Positions 7,749 through 13,873 of a DNA stretch of 14,783 bases are shown in pieces (within the stretch, counting starts at the first letter, position 1; each line of letters begins with the position of its first letter). The DNA is from Candidatus Staskawiczbacteria bacterium (GTDB lineage Bacteria > Patescibacteriota > Minisyncoccia > Minisyncoccales > Staskawiczbacteraceae), in contig CALRCB010000009.1 of NCBI GenBank assembly GCA_943354455.1, positions 1 through 14,783 of the forward strand, in the 5' to 3' direction. The translations under genes were made by a program, and so were the position numbers. The notes under the pieces were generated by a model. That model was not told where the DNA came from, searched no databases, and worked only from the letters and a program-made list of their open reading frames with translations.

Positions 7749-9065
7749 ATGAAAAAAGAAAAAAATAACTTAATGGAAAAAATTATTTCCCTTTGCAAAA
7801 GAAGGGGTTTTGTGTTTCCTGGCTCTGAAATTTATGGGGGAATCACCGGAATGTGGGATTATGGTCCAGCAGGAGTGTTGCTCCGCAAAAATTTAAAAGA
7901 TTTTTGGTGGAAAGAATTAGTGCAAATGCGCGATGATATGGTTGGTATAGATGCTGCAATTATTATGAATCCCCGAGCCTGGGAGGCATCTGGTCATACA
8001 AGTTCATTTTCTGATCCTTTAGTTGAGTGTAAAATTTGCCACTTGCGATTTAGACATGATAAGGAAGAGGAAATTGCTGGGCATGAAAATACACATAAAG
8101 GCAAGAAAGTTGAATGGACAGAGCCTCAGCAATTTAATTTGTTGGTAAAAACATATCTTGGAATTATTGAAGGCAAACAACAAGAAGTATTTTTGCGTGG
8201 AGAAATTACTAATGGGGTTTCGGTGAACTTCAAGAATATAGTAAATTCTACAAGAGTTAAAATCCCTTTTGGTATTGCTCAAATTGGAAAGGCATTTAGA
8301 AATGAAATTACACCTGGCGGATTTATTTTTCGTGATCGTGAATTTGAGCAGATGGAAACTCAATTTTTTATAAAGCCTATTAAAGAAGAAGGAGAAAAGT
8401 GGTTTGAATATTGGAAGCAAAATCGAATGGAATTTTTGCTTTCATTGGGCGTTAATAAAAAGAAATTTCGATTCAAGGATCATGAGAAGTTAGCTCACTA
8501 TGCTAAAGCTGCTACCGACATTGAGTATGAGTATCCGTGGGGTTTTGATGAAATTATGGGAATCCATAATCGGGCTGATTGGGATTTATCGCGTCATCAA
8601 GAATATTCTGGTGAAAAAATGGAAGTACTAGATACTCAAACCGGTGAGACGTTTATCCCCTGGGACATCGAAACTTCTTCGGGAGTCGATCGACTTATGT
8701 TGGTTCTTTTGCTTGATGCTTACAGAGAGGAGGGTGAACGGATTTGGCTTTCTCTATCTGTAAAAATTGCTCCATATAAAATAGCGGTTTTTCCATTATT
8801 AGGGAATAAACCAGAATTGATTGATAAAGCAAAAGAAGTTTTTAATGAATTAAAGAAGGATTATATGGTAGCTTGGGATGATAGGGGTAATATTGGTAAG
8901 CGCTATGCGGCGCAAGATGAAATTGGAACTCCGTATTGTGTAACCGTTGATTTTGATACATTGGAAAAAGGCGAGGTTACTGTGCGCGACCGCGACACCA
9001 TGAAACAAGAAAAGGTAAAAGTGGAAGATTTAAAAAAGTTTATAACCGAAAAAATATATGCATAA
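7749..9065 (+). CDS. glyS: Glycyl-tRNA synthetase, alpha2 (single-chain) type
   Basis: A 438-residue class II synthetase of the homodimeric type shared with archaea and eukaryotes, not the bacterial GlyQ/GlyS tetramer. It opens with 'ISLCKRRGFVFPGSEIYGG'. Motif 2 is seen in 'GIAQIGKAFRNEITPGGFIF' and 'FEQMETQFF', and motif 3 in 'ETSSGVDRLMLVLLLDAY'. The C-terminal anticodon domain starts at 'APYKIAVFPL' and includes 'DDRGNIGKRYAAQDEIGTPY'. The usual PETAQG box before motif 2 reads GEITNG here, keeping the glutamate. A possible zinc site, C94-x2-C97 with H112 and H116, occupies the insertion region. ATG at 7749 was chosen; TTG at 7713 overlaps the previous gene, and ATG at 7773 is a possible shorter start. 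The next gene overlaps its end by 8 bases. Confidence 0.94.
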   Translation: MKKEKNNLMEKIISLCKRRGFVFPGSEIYGGITGMWDYGPAGVLLRKNLKDFWWKELVQMRDDMVGIDAAIIMNPRAWEASGHTSSFSDPLVECKICHLRFRHDKEEEIAGHENTHKGKKVEWTEPQQFNLLVKTYLGIIEGKQQEVFLRGEITNGVSVNFKNIVNSTRVKIPFGIAQIGKAFRNEITPGGFIFRDREFEQMETQFFIKPIKEEGEKWFEYWKQNRMEFLLSLGVNKKKFRFKDHEKLAHYAKAATDIEYEYPWGFDEIMGIHNRADWDLSRHQEYSGEKMEVLDTQTGETFIPWDIETSSGVDRLMLVLLLDAYREEGERIWLSLSVKIAPYKIAVFPLLGNKPELIDKAKEVFNELKKDYMVAWDDRGNIGKRYAAQDEIGTPYCVTVDFDTLEKGEVTVRDRDTMKQEKVKVEDLKKFITEKIYA

Positions 9066-10329
9066 AAAAGCCGTATTAAAAAATGGATTAAGAATAGTGA
9101 CGGTGCCAATAAAAAATGCTAAAAGCGTGACCGTATTAATTTTGGTGGGCACCGGGTCAAAGTATGAAACCAAAGATATTAATGGAATGAGCCACTTTTT
9201 GGAGCATATGTTTTTTAAGGGTACTAAAAAACGTCCTAATACCTTAAAAATTTCAGAAACGTTGGACATGATTGGCGGGCAGTATAATGCCTTTACTTCA
9301 AAAGAGGTAACAGGATTTTGGGCAAAAGTTGATAAAAAACACACCGACATTGCTTTGGATTGGATTTCGGATATGTTTTTAAACTCTAAATTTGAAGCTG
9401 AAGAAATTGAAAAAGAAAAAGGGGTGGTGATTGAAGAATTGAATATGTATTTAGATATGCCATCTTCTTATGTATCAGAATTGTTTGAAGATTTATTGTA
9501 CAAAGACCAACCGGCCGGTTGGCGGATTGTGGGGGAAAAAGAACATATTTTGGCTTTTGGCCGTAAAAAAATGGTTGACTATTACCAAACCCATTATTCA
9601 ACCCAAAATACCGTTATCTGTGTGGCCGGAGACGTAAATTCAAAGCAAATCGAAGGTAAAATAAACACCTATTTTGCAAAAGCAGAAAATACTACATTGC
9701 CCCAAAAAGTTGCCACCAAGGAATTGCAGTCAAAACCGGAAATATTATTGCACCACAAAAAAACCGACCAAACCCATTTTTGTTTGGGAGTGCGGGCTTA
9801 TGATATGTATAGTCCTCAAAAATACGCATTAAGCTTGTTGTCGATTATTTTGGGTGGGAATATGAGTTCTCGGCTTTTTATTTCAGTGCGCGAGCGCAAT
9901 AGTTTGGCTTATTATATTCACACTTCGGTTGATACAACCACTGATACCGGATATTTGGTTACCCAGGCCGGAATTAAAAATGAAAGTTTGGAAAAGGCGA
10001 TAGCATTAATTTTAAAAGAATACAAAAATTTGAGGGATATAAAAATTACTCCCCGGGAATTAAAAAAAGCAAAAGATTATTTACGGGGAAGTATGTCTCT
10101 GTCGCTGGATTCTTCTGATGCCCAAGCGTCATTTTTTGCTACTCAAGAATTAATGGAAGGAAAATTGCTGACCCCTGAAGAAAAATTAAAACTAGTTGAT
10201 AAAGTTACGGTGGCGGATATTAATAAGGTTGCTAAAGATATTTTCAAGCCAGAAAAATTAAACTTGTCGGTCATTGGACCAATTGAAGAAAAAGAAAAAG
10301 AACGACTAGAAAAATTATTAGTGATATAG
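9058..10329 (+). CDS. M16 family zinc metallopeptidase (processing-peptidase-like)
   Basis: A 423-residue M16 (insulinase/pitrilysin) protease related to bacterial PqqL/YmxG and mitochondrial processing peptidase beta. The inverted zinc motif HFLEH spans residues 46-50 (His46, His50, with Glu49 catalytic), and the distal zinc-ligand glutamate is in 'VVIEELNMY' (Glu126 or Glu127). This matches the family's H-x2-E-H-x76-E spacing. The C-terminal half contains the second M16 domain with 'GGNMSSRLFISVRERNSLAYY', the usual Arg/Tyr substrate-binding region. It has no signal peptide, so it is probably cytoplasmic. Its ATG lies inside the last codons of glyS (8-base overlap), implying translational coupling, and the membrane-protein gene follows 7 bases after its stop. 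The substrate is unknown. Confidence 0.93.
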   Translation: MHKKAVLKNGLRIVTVPIKNAKSVTVLILVGTGSKYETKDINGMSHFLEHMFFKGTKKRPNTLKISETLDMIGGQYNAFTSKEVTGFWAKVDKKHTDIALDWISDMFLNSKFEAEEIEKEKGVVIEELNMYLDMPSSYVSELFEDLLYKDQPAGWRIVGEKEHILAFGRKKMVDYYQTHYSTQNTVICVAGDVNSKQIEGKINTYFAKAENTTLPQKVATKELQSKPEILLHHKKTDQTHFCLGVRAYDMYSPQKYALSLLSIILGGNMSSRLFISVRERNSLAYYIHTSVDTTTDTGYLVTQAGIKNESLEKAIALILKEYKNLRDIKITPRELKKAKDYLRGSMSLSLDSSDAQASFFATQELMEGKLLTPEEKLKLVDKVTVADINKVAKDIFKPEKLNLSVIGPIEEKEKERLEKLLVI

Positions 10330-10336
10330 TTAGTAT

Positions 10337-11368
10337 ATGGAGCAAACATTGGATATTACATGGAAAACAATCATTAAGGTGCTAATCACCGGCTTCTCTT
10401 TGTATATTCTTTTTTTATCACGAGACATTGTTATCTGGTTGGCTTTTGCTTTGATTATTGCCCTTTTGATTGAACCAGTGGTTAATTCATTAAGATGGTT
10501 AAGGTTCCCTCGGGTGATAGCGGTAATTTTAGTGTATACATCAATTTTAGGAGTACTGGGTTTGATGGTTTATTTTGCCGCCCCCATATTTATTTTTGAG
10601 ATCGATCACCTATCTAAAAATATACCCAGTTACTTTGAAAAACTTAATCCTATATTAACTAATTTGGGAGTTGATGTTGCTAAAAATTTCGAAGATTTTG
10701 CTTCTGATCTAGTTTCTACATTTCAAGAAAGTTCAGGTAGTATCATTAAAGCCGCTTCAGTTCTTTTTGGCGGAGTCACTTCAACGGTTGTTATTTTTGT
10801 TTTCGCTTTTTATATTTCTTTGCAAGAAAAGGGGCCAGAAAAAGTATTGTCGCTTTTAGTTCCTAAAAAATATGAAGCTTCGGTTTTGCATATTTTTGAA
10901 AAAGCTCAATTTAAAGTGGCTAGTTGGTTTGGAGCGAGAATCTTGGCTTGTGTATTTGTGGGAGTCACTTCTTTTGTGGTTTTCTTTTTATTTAATATCA
11001 AGTATGCTTTTATTTTGTCATTAATCTCTGGCATTTTGACTTTTGTGCCTTTTATTGGGCCGTTAATCACCGGCATACTGGCCTTTGTATTTGTGGGAAC
11101 ATCTAATTCTTGGATAGTGGCAATTTATATAATTATCGCCCTCTACGCCATTCAAGCAGTAGAAAATAACTTTGTGACTCCATTATTGATGAAAAAATTC
11201 ATAGACCTGCCCCCAATTTTAGTATTAGTATCTTTATTGGTAGGGGGAACTCTTTTTGGCATACTGGGTATGATTTTTATTGTTCCGGTTTTTGGGGTTA
11301 TTTACGAATTTTTAAAAGAATTTTTACAAAGCAAGAAAGAAGGAAGCATAGAAAGTGCTCTTACCTAA
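10337..11368 (+). CDS. AI-2E family (PerM/YhhT-like) membrane transporter
   Basis: A 343-residue polytopic membrane protein. The N-terminal helices (about residues 12-80, including 'DIVIWLAFALIIALLIEPVV') are followed by an amphipathic soluble stretch (about 90-140). A second helical block then carries 'LSLISGILTFVPFIGPLITG', the most recognisable segment of the family, and 'NFVTPLLMKKFIDLPPILVL'. The family includes TqsA (autoinducer-2 export) and sodium/proton antiporters, so the substrate is not predictable from sequence. It is the last gene of the long co-directional run. Its last 8 bases overlap the 3' end of the convergent minus-strand gene, and a terminator lies about 40 bases past its stop. 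Confidence 0.92.
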   Translation: MEQTLDITWKTIIKVLITGFSLYILFLSRDIVIWLAFALIIALLIEPVVNSLRWLRFPRVIAVILVYTSILGVLGLMVYFAAPIFIFEIDHLSKNIPSYFEKLNPILTNLGVDVAKNFEDFASDLVSTFQESSGSIIKAASVLFGGVTSTVVIFVFAFYISLQEKGPEKVLSLLVPKKYEASVLHIFEKAQFKVASWFGARILACVFVGVTSFVVFFLFNIKYAFILSLISGILTFVPFIGPLITGILAFVFVGTSNSWIVAIYIIIALYAIQAVENNFVTPLLMKKFIDLPPILVLVSLLVGGTLFGILGMIFIVPVFGVIYEFLKEFLQSKKEGSIESALT

Positions 11369-11810
11369 GCCACAATAAACAAATAATTACACTTGATACT
11401 TGGGTGAAAATTCTCCAAAATAAGGGGAATTTTTTTTGTTTGGTTAAGTAGTGGATGATTCCTCCGTGAATATGGTCGTGTTTGGCTAGCCACTTATTTT
11501 TTGATGCATAACTTATTAGGGTGAAGCCGTCGGGGACAATGGCAATTAATGAACAAATATAAATCATCGGTTGGTTTTTTGAAAATAGAAAAATAAATAG
11601 TATGCCAATTCCAAAATCCAAAAATACTTTTAAAAAATCAGGTAGAGATTTTTTCCAATTACCACTGGTGATATTATCAATATTATATTCAACATGGGGA
11701 AACAAATCTAAAAAATAATGACATAAAATGGCCAAAATTATGGCTAAGAAAATATTTTGTATGTGGTAGCCGAAAACAGCTCCCAAAAGCATATGGGCTA
11801 GTAAAATCAC
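11361..11810 (-). CDS. Polytopic membrane protein with His/Asp motifs (149 aa)
   Basis: This is the only clear minus-strand gene. Its 149-residue product is hydrophobic, with about four membrane segments. It has a pattern of possible metal-binding residues: AH at 5-6, H31-x3-D35-x2-P-H39 (CHYFLDLFPHVEY), a PDG, and a final HDHIH cluster. Small membrane proteins starting 'AHxxxGAxxG' with an 'HxxxDxxPH' box are common in Patescibacteria. They recall metal-dependent membrane hydrolases, but I cannot name the family with certainty. It starts at GTG 11810; ATG at 11792 is an alternative that would remove the conserved-looking AH. Its stop overlaps the end of the convergent AI-2E gene by 8 bases, and a candidate promoter lies about 95 bases upstream. 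Confidence 0.75.
   Translation of the reverse strand: MILLAHMLLGAVFGYHIQNIFLAIILAILCHYFLDLFPHVEYNIDNITSGNWKKSLPDFLKVFLDFGIGILFIFLFSKNQPMIYICSLIAIVPDGFTLISYASKNKWLAKHDHIHGGIIHYLTKQKKFPLFWRIFTQVSSVIICLLWLR
11407..11437 (+). terminator. Intrinsic terminator of the long + strand run
   Basis: A 10-bp stem (AAAATTCTCC at 11407-11416 with GGGGAATTTT at 11424-11433, one G-T wobble) and a 7-base loop, with an uninterrupted run of eight T at 11430-11437. It lies 39 bases past the stop of the AI-2E gene, inside the 3' coding part of the opposite-strand gene. The structure is a classic Rho-independent terminator on the + strand. Confidence 0.75.
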
Positions 11811-11820
11811 CCTAGTAGAA

Positions 11821-11943
11821 GAATTTTGACGAATTAAATTTATTATTTATTCGACTAAAATCCCTTGATTAATTATTATAAAAATAACCTTTAAAATACA
11901 TCGACCGACCCTATAAATTTAATTCAAATCGAAGTCAAAATTC
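11821..11943. repeat. Inverted repeat pair with 23 matching bases split by an 8-base indel
   Basis: The left arm (11821-11843) reads GAATTTTGAC followed directly by GAATTAAATTTAT. The right arm (11913-11943, minus strand) reads the same two blocks separated by TTCGATTT. All 23 shared bases are identical. Just outside the arms, GTAGA is also shared. The two arms enclose 69 bases of AT-rich sequence. This may be a miniature mobile element or a duplicated and inverted regulatory segment. Confidence 0.6.
11910..11938 (-). promoter_or_regulatory. Candidate sigma70-type promoter for the minus-strand gene
   Basis: On the minus strand, TTGACT (11938-11933) and TATAGG (11915-11910) are separated by 17 bases. 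Transcription would begin near 11903, leaving a leader of about 90 bases before the GTG at 11810. The -35 matches consensus at 5 of 6 positions and the -10 at 4 of 6. It lies within one arm of an inverted repeat. Confidence 0.4.
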
Positions 11944-11954
11944 TCTACGGGGTA

Positions 11955-12000
11955 GCCGTGTAGTGAAATTTTATTCCGATAAAATTTCTACTACTGCGGC
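11955..12000. repeat. Long hairpin with TCCG loop upstream of metG
   Basis: A perfect 10-bp stem (GAAATTTTAT 11965-11974, ATAAAATTTC 11979-11988) closes a TCCG tetraloop. It extends outward through GTAGT/ACTAC (one bulged T) and GCCG/CGGC, giving 19 pairs over 46 bases. An upstream CTACGG (11945-11950) could pair instead with CCGTGTAG (11956-11963), a competing fold. The sequence may be a structured leader, a small RNA or a dispersed palindromic repeat; it cannot be decided here. Confidence 0.6.
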
Positions 12001-12052
12001 ATAGTAATTTTTGAATATTTTTGTTAAGATTATTTAACTAATTGTACTATAT

Positions 12053-13510
12053 ATGTTCAATAAAAAGAAAAAGTTTTATATAACAACCACTCTTCCTTAT
12101 GTGAATGCAGAGCCTCACATTGGTTTTGCTATGGAAATTATCCAGGCAGATGTTATTGCTCGCTTTAAGCGACAGCAAGGATTTGAAGTTTTTTTTAATT
12201 TTGGAACCGATGAGCATGGCATTAAAATTTACCGCAAAGCTCAAGAAGCTGGCATTGATCCAAAGACCTACTGTGATATATATGCGCCAAAGTTTAATGA
12301 TTTAAAAGCTGCACTGAATGTGACATACGATAATTTTATTCGTACCACTGACGAGCATCACGTAAAATCTGCCCAGGAATTTTGGAAGCTGTGTAAAAAA
12401 AAAGGAGATATTTATAAAAAAAATTACAAGGTAAAATATTGTGTCGGGTGCGAATTGGAAAAAATGGATTCTGAGCTTGAAAATGAAAAGTGTCCTATTC
12501 ATCCGAATTTGCAAATTGAATTGATAGAAGAAGAAAATTACTTTTTTAAGTATTCGAATTACCAGGAAAAGTTATTGAAGTTGTATGAAAAGAATCCAAA
12601 ATTTGTAATTCCAACAACAAAGCTTAATGAAATAATAGAATTTACTAAAAGAGGCTTACAAGATTTTAGCATTTCACGGTTAAAAGAAAAAATGCCTTGG
12701 GGCGTTGATGTTCCAGGTGATGATAAGCATGTGATGTATGTTTGGACTGACGCGCTCGTAAGCTATATTTCTGCCCTTGGCTGGCCGGAAAATAAAAAAC
12801 AATTTAATAATTTTTGGCCGGGCATGCAGGTGGCTGGAAAAGATAATTTGCGTCAACAGTCAAGTATGTGGCAGGCAATGTTGATGTCTTGTGGTTTGCC
12901 AAATTCAAGTCAGATTTTTATTCATGGGTTTATAACTGTGGGCGGACAGAAAATATCAAAAAGTTTGGGCAATGTAATCAATCCATTTGAATTGGTTAAA
13001 AAATATGGCGTGGATGCCGTGCGTTATTATTTGTTGCGGGAAATTACTCCAACCGAAGATGGAGACTTTACTTACGAAAAATTTGAACAACGGTATAATG
13101 CAGATTTGGCCGGAGGAGCTGGAAATTTAGTTGCCAGAACGATTACTCTGGCTCAAAAACTCGAAATCCAAAATTACAAATCCCAAATAAACCCAAAATT
13201 CAAAATTCAAATAGAAGAAACGGGAAAAAAATGCAAGCAGGCATTAGAAGAATACAAATTTAATGAAGCATTAAAATCTATTTGGGAATTAATCAGTTTT
13301 TGCGATAGGTATATCAACGAACAAAAGCCATGGGAAGCCAAAGAAAATGCTTCAGAAGTGATTTCGGATATATTATTTGCCTTAGATAATATGGCAGATT
13401 TACTTTTGCCGTTTTTACCAGATACTTCAGAAAAAATTAAAAAAGCAGTACAGACTAAACAATCGCAAATTCTATTCCCTAGAATTACCCAACCCCTTGA
13501 CTTAAAGTAA
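12053..13510 (+). CDS. metG: Methionyl-tRNA synthetase (no C-terminal tRNA-binding domain)
   Basis: A 485-residue class I synthetase that charges both initiator and elongator tRNA-Met. The N terminus 'FYITTTLPYVNAEPHIG' is diagnostic, but the HIGH box reads HIGF at residues 22-25. KISKS is at 300-304. The zinc knuckle has C130-x2-C133 and C147-x2-H150. 'AGKDNLRQQSSMWQAML' is the conserved segment before KMSKS. The protein ends with the anticodon-binding helical domain (NEQKPWE) and lacks the C-terminal EMAP/Trbp111-like domain present in many bacteria. A repeat-like insert occupies residues about 371-387 between the catalytic and anticodon domains. The start at 12053 has no Shine-Dalgarno. 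Its 3' end overlaps the csrA promoter. Confidence 0.96.
   Translation: MFNKKKKFYITTTLPYVNAEPHIGFAMEIIQADVIARFKRQQGFEVFFNFGTDEHGIKIYRKAQEAGIDPKTYCDIYAPKFNDLKAALNVTYDNFIRTTDEHHVKSAQEFWKLCKKKGDIYKKNYKVKYCVGCELEKMDSELENEKCPIHPNLQIELIEEENYFFKYSNYQEKLLKLYEKNPKFVIPTTKLNEIIEFTKRGLQDFSISRLKEKMPWGVDVPGDDKHVMYVWTDALVSYISALGWPENKKQFNNFWPGMQVAGKDNLRQQSSMWQAMLMSCGLPNSSQIFIHGFITVGGQKISKSLGNVINPFELVKKYGVDAVRYYLLREITPTEDGDFTYEKFEQRYNADLAGGAGNLVARTITLAQKLEIQNYKSQINPKFKIQIEETGKKCKQALEEYKFNEALKSIWELISFCDRYINEQKPWEAKENASEVISDILFALDNMADLLLPFLPDTSEKIKKAVQTKQSQILFPRITQPLDLK
13163..13212 (+). repeat. CAAAT-type repeat tract inside metG
   Basis: About 50 bases made of units such as AAATCCAAAAT, CAAATCCCAAAT, CCCAAAATT and CAAAATTCAAAT lie in frame. 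They encode a low-complexity peptide beginning EIQNYKSQ and ending KFKIQI. The tract sits in the linker between 'TITLAQKL' and the anticodon-domain helix 'KKCKQALEEYKFNEAL', where other MetRS vary in length. It resembles the ileS tract at 4714-4740. Confidence 0.65.
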
Positions 13511-13525
13511 TAAATCGGCTATAAA
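13497..13525 (+). promoter_or_regulatory. Near-consensus sigma70-type promoter for csrA
   Basis: TTGACT at 13497-13502 and TATAAA at 13520-13525 are separated by exactly 17 bases; each hexamer matches consensus at 5 of 6 positions. It overlaps the last codons and stop of metG. Transcription would begin near 13532, leaving a leader of about 73 bases before the csrA ATG. Confidence 0.7.
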
Positions 13526-13551
13526 GAAGCCAGAACCTTTTAGAGCAATTC

Positions 13552-13598
13552 GCCAAACTAACCTGTGGAGAGTTTGGCACATCCCACCTTTGGAGGAT
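13552..13598 (+). promoter_or_regulatory. csrA leader hairpins with GGA motifs
   Basis: An 8-bp perfect stem (GCCAAACT 13552-13559, AGTTTGGC 13571-13578) presents an 11-base loop containing GGA at 13567-13569. Immediately after it, ATCC (13581-13584) can pair with GGAT (13595-13598), partly covering the Shine-Dalgarno GGAGG (13592-13596). A GGA in a hairpin loop plus a second GGA at the ribosome-binding site is the arrangement CsrA proteins bind, so autoregulation is a reasonable inference. Confidence 0.55.
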
Positions 13599-13604
13599 TC
13601 ACCC

Positions 13605-13820
13605 ATGTTGGTGTTGAGCCGCAAGATAAGAGAGTCGATTGTAATAGGCCACGATATTGTGATTACGGTCGGCTGTATTCGTGGCGACAAAGTCCGCCTC
13701 GGTATCGTAGCCCCAAAAGACGTCCCCGTCCACCGAGAGGAAGTTTACATGGCCATTCATGGCCACTTGCCAGAAGTGGCACCGGTTACCGATCCCATCA
13801 CCGTCTCTGTGGGTTCATAG
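13605..13820 (+). CDS. csrA: CsrA-like RNA-binding translational regulator
   Basis: A 71-residue CsrA/RsmA homologue, a small dimeric protein that binds GGA motifs in mRNA leaders to control translation and stability. The family core is intact: MLVLSRK at the start with Leu4 and Arg6, 'GDKVRLGIVAPKDVPVHREEVY' with Arg44, the two regions that form the RNA-binding face. Unusual points are Arg9 where most family members have Gly (RES instead of GES), and a Pro/Val/Ser-rich tail after residue 49. ATG 13605 is chosen over TTG 13590 because GGAGG lies 8 bases upstream, the strongest Shine-Dalgarno I see in the window. The coding part is about 53% GC by hand count, far above its neighbours. It has its own promoter and terminator. 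Confidence 0.93.
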   Translation: MLVLSRKIRESIVIGHDIVITVGCIRGDKVRLGIVAPKDVPVHREEVYMAIHGHLPEVAPVTDPITVSVGS

Positions 13821-13839
13821 TATACCCTCCAAAAAAACC

Positions 13840-13873
13840 AAAGCGGAGAGAATCGCCTGATTCCTCCGCTTTT
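13840..13873 (+). terminator. Strong intrinsic terminator of csrA
   Basis: The stem AAAGCGGAG (13840-13848) pairs with CTCCGCTTT (13864-13872). It extends through GAATC/GATTC past one bulged A to a GCCT tetraloop, 14 pairs in all, and ends in TTTT (13870-13873). It lies 19 bases after the csrA stop and 32 bases before tatD, so tatD probably needs its own promoter or readthrough. Confidence 0.85.

Larger units (their letters stand above)
11811..12052. other. Divergent intergenic spacer with nested inverted repeats
   Basis: No coding frame of note lies in these 242 bases between a minus-strand gene and metG. The spacer holds two inverted-repeat structures (11821-11943 and 11955-12000, listed separately) and a candidate minus-strand promoter. 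For metG, an extended -10-like sequence (TGT followed by TAAGAT, 12022-12030) is the best candidate I see. It would give a leader of about 16 bases, without a recognisable -35 or Shine-Dalgarno. No T-box or S-box consensus was found upstream of metG. Confidence 0.6.

Noticed and set aside
8019..8420. 133-residue minus-strand frame opposite glyS
   Set aside because: It lies opposite the conserved motif 2 region of glyS and shows no domain or start signal.
11811..12052. T-box or SAM riboswitch in front of metG
   Set aside because: The spacer lacks the T-box TGGNACCGCG-like sequence and the multi-helix SAM arrangement; only palindromic hairpins are visible.
13163..13212. CRISPR-like or tandem repeat array
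   Set aside because: Units are short, degenerate and without spacers, and they lie within a translated gene.
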